Part shown: positions 58,175-64,000 of the stretch, piece after piece
Numbering within the stretch: position 1 is the first letter of the stretch
Layout: each line of letters starts with the position of its first letter
Assembly (NCBI RefSeq): GCF_011075055.1
Contig: NC_058137.1
Coordinates: 6,867,463 to 6,931,462 of the forward strand
Direction of reading: 5' to 3'
Source: Mangifera indica
Taxonomy: Eukaryota; Streptophyta; Magnoliopsida; Sapindales; Anacardiaceae
Length of the DNA stretch: 64,000 nt
Made by a program: the position numbers and the translations under genes
The notes under the pieces: generated by a model
The model's input: the letters and a program-made list of their open reading frames with translations, nothing else
Database searches by the model: none
Told to the model about the DNA's origin: nothing

Positions 58175-60246
58175 TCACTTGACTCTTCTGTGAACTTCAT
58201 AAAAGTAACTGAAGATCACCGCGGCTGCACCTGCTGCAACTCCAACTGCAGCTTGTGCTAATACAGTAAAGTTCTTCGCCGCACCCTTAGAACCCAAGGG
58301 ATATGGATTAAAGCCTAGTTCTGAAAGTTTCTTCTGTGACGCTGCATAATCTGCAAAGAATGCATCCTCATCCTGCCATATGGGCAAGAAAAATCTCAAC
58401 TGAAGAACTTTTCATCCTAAAATGAGCTATTCATCTTCCCATTTATTAAGAATCCACGTTACCTTTGCATATAACTCCACATAGCGGCGGAACTCTGGAA
58501 CCTCCAGTAAAGCCTTATCTGTCGGAAGTTGTAACAGCCCCTCCGACTTTCCTTTCAGAAGCTCCCTGCTCACATCACATTATTCATCATAAATAATGCA
58601 AACAAAACATATATAGAAGGTAAATACATCTGTTCTATTTATTCTACTTAAAATGAAATTTCATTATGTCAAGCACTGATAATTTATCATACACAAAGTA
58701 TGTGTTGTCGAATTTTGCAGGATCCTTTGTCCAGGCACCCTCAAATTCTGATCTTTCTGGATGTGCCTTCCCCTAAAAGAAGTTTAAAAATATATAAAAA
58801 GAAATTACATATACGTTTTAATCAGAGTAGAGAATTAGCCGGAAGGGTATCAGGGTAAAATGCTACCAATGTGTGGCCACCAGACAGCGCAACAATGTCC
58901 TTGTCAGATAGACCCATCCGATAAAAGACATCCTTTAGATGTGCTACACCTGGAAAAGATGGAGTAAAACAGAGTATAATCTGTTAAATCTACTATAAGT
59001 TTCAAAAAAACAAACAACACAATGTACCACCGTTTGAAACATTAATAAACTTATTAACTGGTTAATATTATTTGTTAGATCACACTCTTTTAAGTCCTCA
59101 CATGAAGACTTGATAATTTGCCAACAAAAAGTGAACTTGATGAAAACCCCTCATCGAGTCAACCCACCTTAGTATAACTCTACATATCTAAAATTTAAAT
59201 CCTGGCCCATTAAAAAATTCACAGTGCTTTCCGAACCTTGTATGCCCGTGCAAACAAAATGTTGTCAATTCAAGCTAAACAAGTTACTCTCTTGCCTAAT
59301 CAGGCATACAAGTGCTGCGCAGAAAATTTCTGCTTAAGAGCCATACAGTTTAAAAGGAAAAGACACGAGATACACTTGAAATAAATGGAATTATAGAAGT
59401 AATTCAGTGGCAAACCTTGTTTTGCATCAGGAAGACGCCCCTCTTCGATGCACTCTGTACAATCCTAATAAAATAAATAAATAAAATTAGCATTGTGCAA
59501 CACAGTTAAACAATTCGACCCCATCTCATGTTCAAATAAAATACCTCTCTGCCAGGAACAAAGTCAATAGTGGGTCCTCCAGTGACCTCCACGGCGACAA
59601 CCCCAGCTAGCTGAAAATCCAATGTTCAACAAACTTTATATCTATATATTTGAATGAAACACATGATAGCTCATATAATATTAACAAATAAAATTTCATA
59701 AACAAAACTCTTTATTTAAACCACAATCCTAAATTTAAGAAAGATAATTCAGTAACCTGATAAAGGTCAGCGTATGTAATTTTAGGATGCTTGGCCTTGA
59801 TTCCCTCTAGTATCAAAACAAAAGCAAGAAGAAGTCGGTAAAAATGCACTAATAATTAATAATAATAACGATTATTACATAAGTAGAGCTCGGCAGCAAA
59901 ACCTCACCCAGTAAATCTATGGCAATCTTTAAACCCTTATTTGCTGAATGCGAATACTCTTTCTCTTGCCTAATGGATCCATTCGGCCCGCCAGTTTTGG
60001 TCTTAGCATCATAAGTTCCAGCATCGTGCCACCTGTCCATGCATTTATCAAAGGCTCCATCATCAAAATTCATAATCACATAGTTTACTTTTCTAGTAAG
60101 ATTTTCAACACTTAAAAAAATGAAAATTACGCCAAGCGAAGAAGTATAGGAGCGCAGCTCTTGCTGTAGATAAGATGCCGAAGGTCTCTACGAGCCTTCT
60201 CTATCGCCTTCAAGTACTCTGCGTCTACTGCTATACGTCCCACCAT
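58175..60246 (-). CDS. APX3: Membrane-anchored peroxisomal L-ascorbate peroxidase
   Basis: Nine minus-strand exons (60131-60246, 59908-60032, 59757-59806, 59545-59610, 59416-59464, 58867-58949, 58693-58772, 58463-58565, 58175-58372) join into 289 residues; Arabidopsis APX3 has 287. The enzyme reduces H2O2 with ascorbate. The distal haem pocket [16 protein letters not shown] places His41 as the acid-base catalyst. The proximal haem ligand is His161 in [16 protein letters not shown] and the substrate-side KAHPERS are also present. The C-terminus has a hydrophobic anchor (about 262-282) followed by YEVHRRVK; a membrane span with a basic tail is the targeting signal of peroxisomal APX. The chosen ATG gives the family start [21 protein letters not shown] 90-base leader intron (60256-60345, GT..AG) is possible. 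Confidence 0.95.
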
Positions 60247-62038
60247 TGTATGATTCTTAGAATGTTCTCAAAACAAAAACAATGAAAGACACGGCTGAAT
60301 CAAGCTTCTTCGCAATTATATAGAGAACTTTACCGAGAAAAATACCTAGGAAGAGAATCGAAAGAAACGAATTGCTTGAAGAGTTGGGAAGAAATAAGAT
60401 GAAACGTAAGAAAAGGATTGCTCTGCTTGGTTTGGCCGTTGATGGAGGGAAGGGAATTCTAATTTTCAAATTTATATTATTACTGAGTTACGTCGTTGTA
60501 GGAGCGTGGAATGTACGTGCGAATGAATAATCCAATAAAGATAAAGTGGACGTATGGTAGTTGTGTCAGATCTTGGTTAGTGTGAGTGCGCGTGTGATAA
60601 GAAGAAAGTGGTTCCTCATCTTTATTGAACAACGAACCCGATCATTTTGCACGTGCTGAAACGGTTTATGGTTTTTTTGGACCGAACATCATGGATCACA
60701 ACTGGACCAAAACCGGGCTCAAACTTTGGCCCAATAATGGTGGGTCTGTTAAATATAATTATATATATATAATAATATATTATTATATAATTAAATATTA
60801 TTTATTTTTAATTTTTAAGTATAAAATAATATATTATTATTTGTGTATAAAATTATATAAATAGATAAGAATGCCAGATTTTATGAAATGAACTTAAGTG
60901 AGTTAAGTATTTTTAAACTTAAACTTCATATGTATTCGATTCCTCAAACTCATAATTTAAAAAAATTGTGATACATATAAACTAAATTGATATTATTTTA
61001 ATTAATATGTATTAAAATATTAGTATTTTAGTTATTTTTTATTCGATTATAATACCGAGCTAAATTTTGAATTCGACTCTCTTTGAGTAAATCAAGCTTA
61101 AGTTATTTTAAGATGAACTCAAATTTAAATTTATCTAAATTAAATCAGATTCGAACTTTAACAAATTTAAACTTGATTGGATCCGAGTCCAGTGCTCCTA
61201 TTAGCACCTGGAGTGGATCTTGACTTGGTGAACTTCGTATGAATCCAGTTTATGAGCTCAGCTTAAGTGGGAAGAAGAGATTGACAATGGATTTCCCTGC
61301 ACTGAATTGACCCAGTAAAAACAAAATTCAAAGTACTCTAAAACCGAGTCAACAAAAAAACAGCGTATTCGGAAATTTGAAACTTTTCTATTTGGAAGCC
61401 TTTGTATATCCGTTGAAATATGAAGTTACAAAAAACACCCTCTAAGCAGAGTGAGTTCGCACGTCCCATGTTCCACTTCCCAATCCCATCTGACAACAAA
61501 TCTACTCTTAATTCTTTAAGGGCATTTTGTAGTAATTAAAAGAGGTAACACTAGGGTATTTTCGTCAATAAATTCAATATAAAATTTTTTCACTGTGCCA
61601 GTGGCTCTCTACCCAATTCATTGTCTCTGTAACAATACTCTCTCTCTCTCTCTCTCTCTGTATTTTCAACTACGGCCATCAACTACAACCCCCTCCCCTC
61701 ATTTCTACAGTGAAAAAGACAAGGATGAGGAAAGAAAGTAGAAATTTGGCAGGCATGCATTGGGTTTCAGTTTGTATGCTGTACTAGTGAATAGTCGTAA
61801 AGATTATGATTAGGAAAGAAACTTTGTATAGCTTAGCATTGCCAGTGTTGTTCAGAATACATTTTCGTACGAATTAAAGGAGAAAGAGGGTTTTGCTTTT
61901 GACGCAATGGGCGCCATTACCATCTTAACAGCCGGAGAGGGGGCTTTATTTTAGATATTTATTATACCTTACCTCCCACAAACAGAGCAAAATCTTATAG
62001 TTTTGCTTTTGGTAGTAACTCAAAGCAACAACCGGGCG
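60247..62038. other. Divergent promoter region between the APX and DUF630/632 genes
   Basis: The APX leader is C/T-rich on the minus strand (60346-60460). An AT-rich palindromic repeat lies at about 60745-60870. TTCGAACTTT and CTCAAATTT-type hAT-like text lies at about 61020-61290. A (CT)n tract occurs at 61638-61659 within what is probably the promoter or 5' leader of the downstream gene. No coding frame is supported. Confidence 0.45.
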
Positions 62039-64000
62039 ATGGGTTGTTGTATCTCAAATCTAGATGGGGGAGAAACAGTCTCACAATGCAGAGCGAGAAA
62101 GAGATACATGAAACAACTAGTGGTAGCAAGACAGTTTTTTTCAGCTTCACATGCAATGTATTTTCGTTCTCTTCGCAATACTGGCTCAGCTCTTCTTCAG
62201 TTTTCAAGTAGTGAATCCGCTCTTCACCACCATCACCACCTCGGACCACCATCACTACCACCACCCCCATCACCACCAGAAGAAATCTTTAGTTCACCAC
62301 GGCCTCCATTTAGTCCCAGTACTGATACTAATTGGTCATCATCAATTGGAGCTTCTCCTCTTCCACCACCTCCGCCTCCTCCACCTCCACAATCTTCAAC
62401 TTGGGACTTCTGGGACCCATTTGTGGAGACAACAACACAGTCTATGACCGAGGAAGAGTGGGAGGACGAGGTTGCTGAACTGCCATTGACTAGGTCTAGG
62501 ACTGAGAGTACAATGGCGCCGCCTTCGGTGTTGAGTGGGTACTCTAAAGACACTAGTGGAAGTACTGACCTTGCTATGGTGAAGTCAACAAATGGTAAGA
62601 ATATATTTGACATTATCAAAGAAGTTGATGATTACTTCCTTAAGGCTGCTGATGCGGGTGCTGAGCTTTCTGCAATTCTTGAGGTTACAAGTCCTATTGT
62701 TTCTACCACCCAGACTAAAGGAGGTATTTACCTATTAATACGTGGGTTTCTTGATTTTGTTTGTCAGATATGTGTTGTTATTTCTCATGTACTTTCTCTT
62801 GACTTCTTTGACAAACAAAATAATTATGTCTTCTACTGGTTATCCCACATAAAAATATATATTGTTGCATGCGATCACAGTAAATAGGCTTCCATTTCTT
62901 CGACAACGTTTATTAGTGATTTGTGAATCTGCAATTGCAGGTAAAGTTTACAGCTACGGCTTCTATTTGAGTCCAGCGTCGTGGACATGGGGTTCCAGTC
63001 CAAAATCTCAGGCATTTGGAAGCTTCTTGGGTGACCAAGTAGTTGGAAACAAAGGAGGTGATAGCCATTCCTCAACCATTGAGAAGCTATATGCTTGGGA
63101 GAAGAAACTGTATGAGGAAGTTAAGGTAGAGATCTATCTTCGGTTCTTTCATTTTTTTTTTTCACAAAAGCTAGCTCCAGTCACTAATATTAGTCGTCAG
63201 CTTTCGTTCAAGTTTCAAGGGATCGAAAAGAAAATGAACATTTTATTCTTATGGCATCATCTTGTCCCTGGTGAAAACATTAACTTTACTTGATGAAACC
63301 CATAAGTTTTTTCTGTGTTATAAGCAAATTTTGAAAATCTGAAGCTTTATCTTTTGGGGCCCAAGATTGGCCTTGCATTTCTTGGTCAAAAAGCGATTGG
63401 TGGTTCATATAAATATATATTCATGAAATGACAAGCTTATTATTCAATCCTCATTTAGTTTATTTAAGTGATTCTCCACTTCTGTGTTTAGGATTCTGAG
63501 GCTATAAAGATGAAGCATGAGAAGAAGGTGAGCCAGCTGAGGAAACTGGAGGTGAAAGGAGCTGACTATTTGAAGACTGAGAAGACCAAGAAAGAGCTTG
63601 AAAAGCTAGAGTCTCAATTAACTGTTTCCTCTCAAGCCATTGAGACTATCTCAGCTGAAATCAACAAAATCAGGGACACTCAACTCCACCCTCAACTCCT
63701 TGACCTTGTTAAAGGGTTAGTCTTCTTTGGATCCTTCATTCATATAGCATTGTCATTGTTGGGCAGGCATCTTTAACTTGGTTGCTTTTACTTTGGACTG
63801 TTGTTTTTTTCCTTTTCTTGTGTTGAGAAATTAATGTTTTGCACGCACTATTATGCTAAAAATAAAAGTAAACCTAGTAAAAGGGAACAATGCACAGGAT
63901 AGATTTTGCATTTGGTTTATCAGAAATGGGGACCCCAAAAAAACAACTACAGGATAAAACAGTAACTGGATATGTGTACTGAATAACTGTGAGAGTCAAC
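62039..64000 (+). CDS. DUF630/DUF632 protein (NRG2/REL2-like), 5' part; runs off the window
   Basis: Three exons are visible: 62039-62723, 62941-63125 and 63492-63715, giving about 364 residues ending LLDLVKG with a split codon. Nothing after 63716 resembles the next exon, so it lies to the right of the window. The N-terminus MGCCISNLDGGETVSQCRAR is the DUF630 start and a good N-myristoylation site (Gly2). Pro/Ser-rich segments follow, including a nine-proline run near residue 112. DUF632 opens at about residue 205 with IFDIIKEVDDYFLKAADAG and continues through KLYAWEKKLYEEVK and a Lys/Glu-rich coiled coil. The family includes NRG2, a nitrate-signalling regulator in Arabidopsis, and rice REL2, which shapes leaves. 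Membrane association is inferred from the myristoylation motif. The specific role is unknown. Confidence 0.9.
63716..64000 (+). other. Incomplete intron at the right edge
   Basis: Begins at the donor GTTAGT after exon 3 of the DUF630/632 gene. No acceptor followed by the expected conserved GL.RMW-type block is seen before the window ends. Confidence 0.6.

Noticed and set aside
62233..62619. Minus-strand frame of 128 codons with a Gly run
   Set aside because: Antisense to the proline-rich first exon of the DUF630/632 gene; the Gly run mirrors the CCN proline codons.
1..64000. CRISPR arrays, operons, ribosome binding sites, integrases or toxin-antitoxin loci
   Set aside because: The DNA is plant nuclear: spliceosomal introns, plant-specific families and plant transposons. 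The regular repeats present are microsatellites or foldback elements, not spacer arrays.

Overview
This window is nuclear DNA of a flowering plant, most likely a eudicot. It is AT-rich. Its genes are broken by many short GT..AG introns, and its spacers are full of (TA)n tracts, foldback elements and decayed transposons. Seven protein genes and one gene start can be spliced by hand into continuous frames, and all of them match familiar plant families. I saw no prokaryotic, organellar or viral gene set.

Layout. 1-6.6 kb: repeat-rich spacer with two related Mutator-like foldback elements. 6663-15604 (+): an intact 29-exon GH38 alpha-mannosidase of the secretory/vacuolar type. 16.0-21.3 kb: a spacer whose start matches window position 1 onward and whose end matches 3.4-3.6 kb, so the mannosidase seems to lie in a tandemly duplicated block. 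The right copy also holds the last two exons of an ERD7-like senescence-domain gene. 25446-31219 (+): a 13-exon hybrid histidine kinase of the AHK1 type. 33.0-34.1 kb: a decayed MULE transposase. 36088-38040 (+): proteasome subunit alpha-7. 42000-42636 (-): an 89-residue protein of unknown function, with a degenerate tRNA-Ile-like sequence just beyond its start. 42.8-47.4 kb: further foldback elements, one with a perfect 9-bp target duplication. 47708-48061 (-): a divergent FCS-like zinc finger protein. 48.3-55.4 kb: a transposon-dense gap. 55699-57570 (+): a TPR protein of the POLLENLESS3/MS5/SDI family. 58175-60246 (-): a membrane-anchored peroxisomal ascorbate peroxidase, convergent with the TPR gene. 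62039 to the right edge (+): the 5' part of a DUF630/DUF632 gene.

These are independent nuclear genes, not an operon or a joint system. From memory of the Arabidopsis map, AHK1 and ERD7 are close neighbours, and so are PAD1 and a POLLENLESS3-like gene. That suggests conserved microsynteny here.

I did not find an undescribed biological system. The best leads are structural. A Mutator-like element is inserted in one copy of the duplicated spacer, and the other copy keeps the empty site. A 601-bp foldback element carries minisatellite-like arms. A senescence-gene fragment sits beside AHK1. One exon of the TPR gene contains a 55-56 residue tandem duplication. The FLZ finger has an enlarged loop. 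All splice sites were called by eye from reading frame and family similarity, without transcript data.
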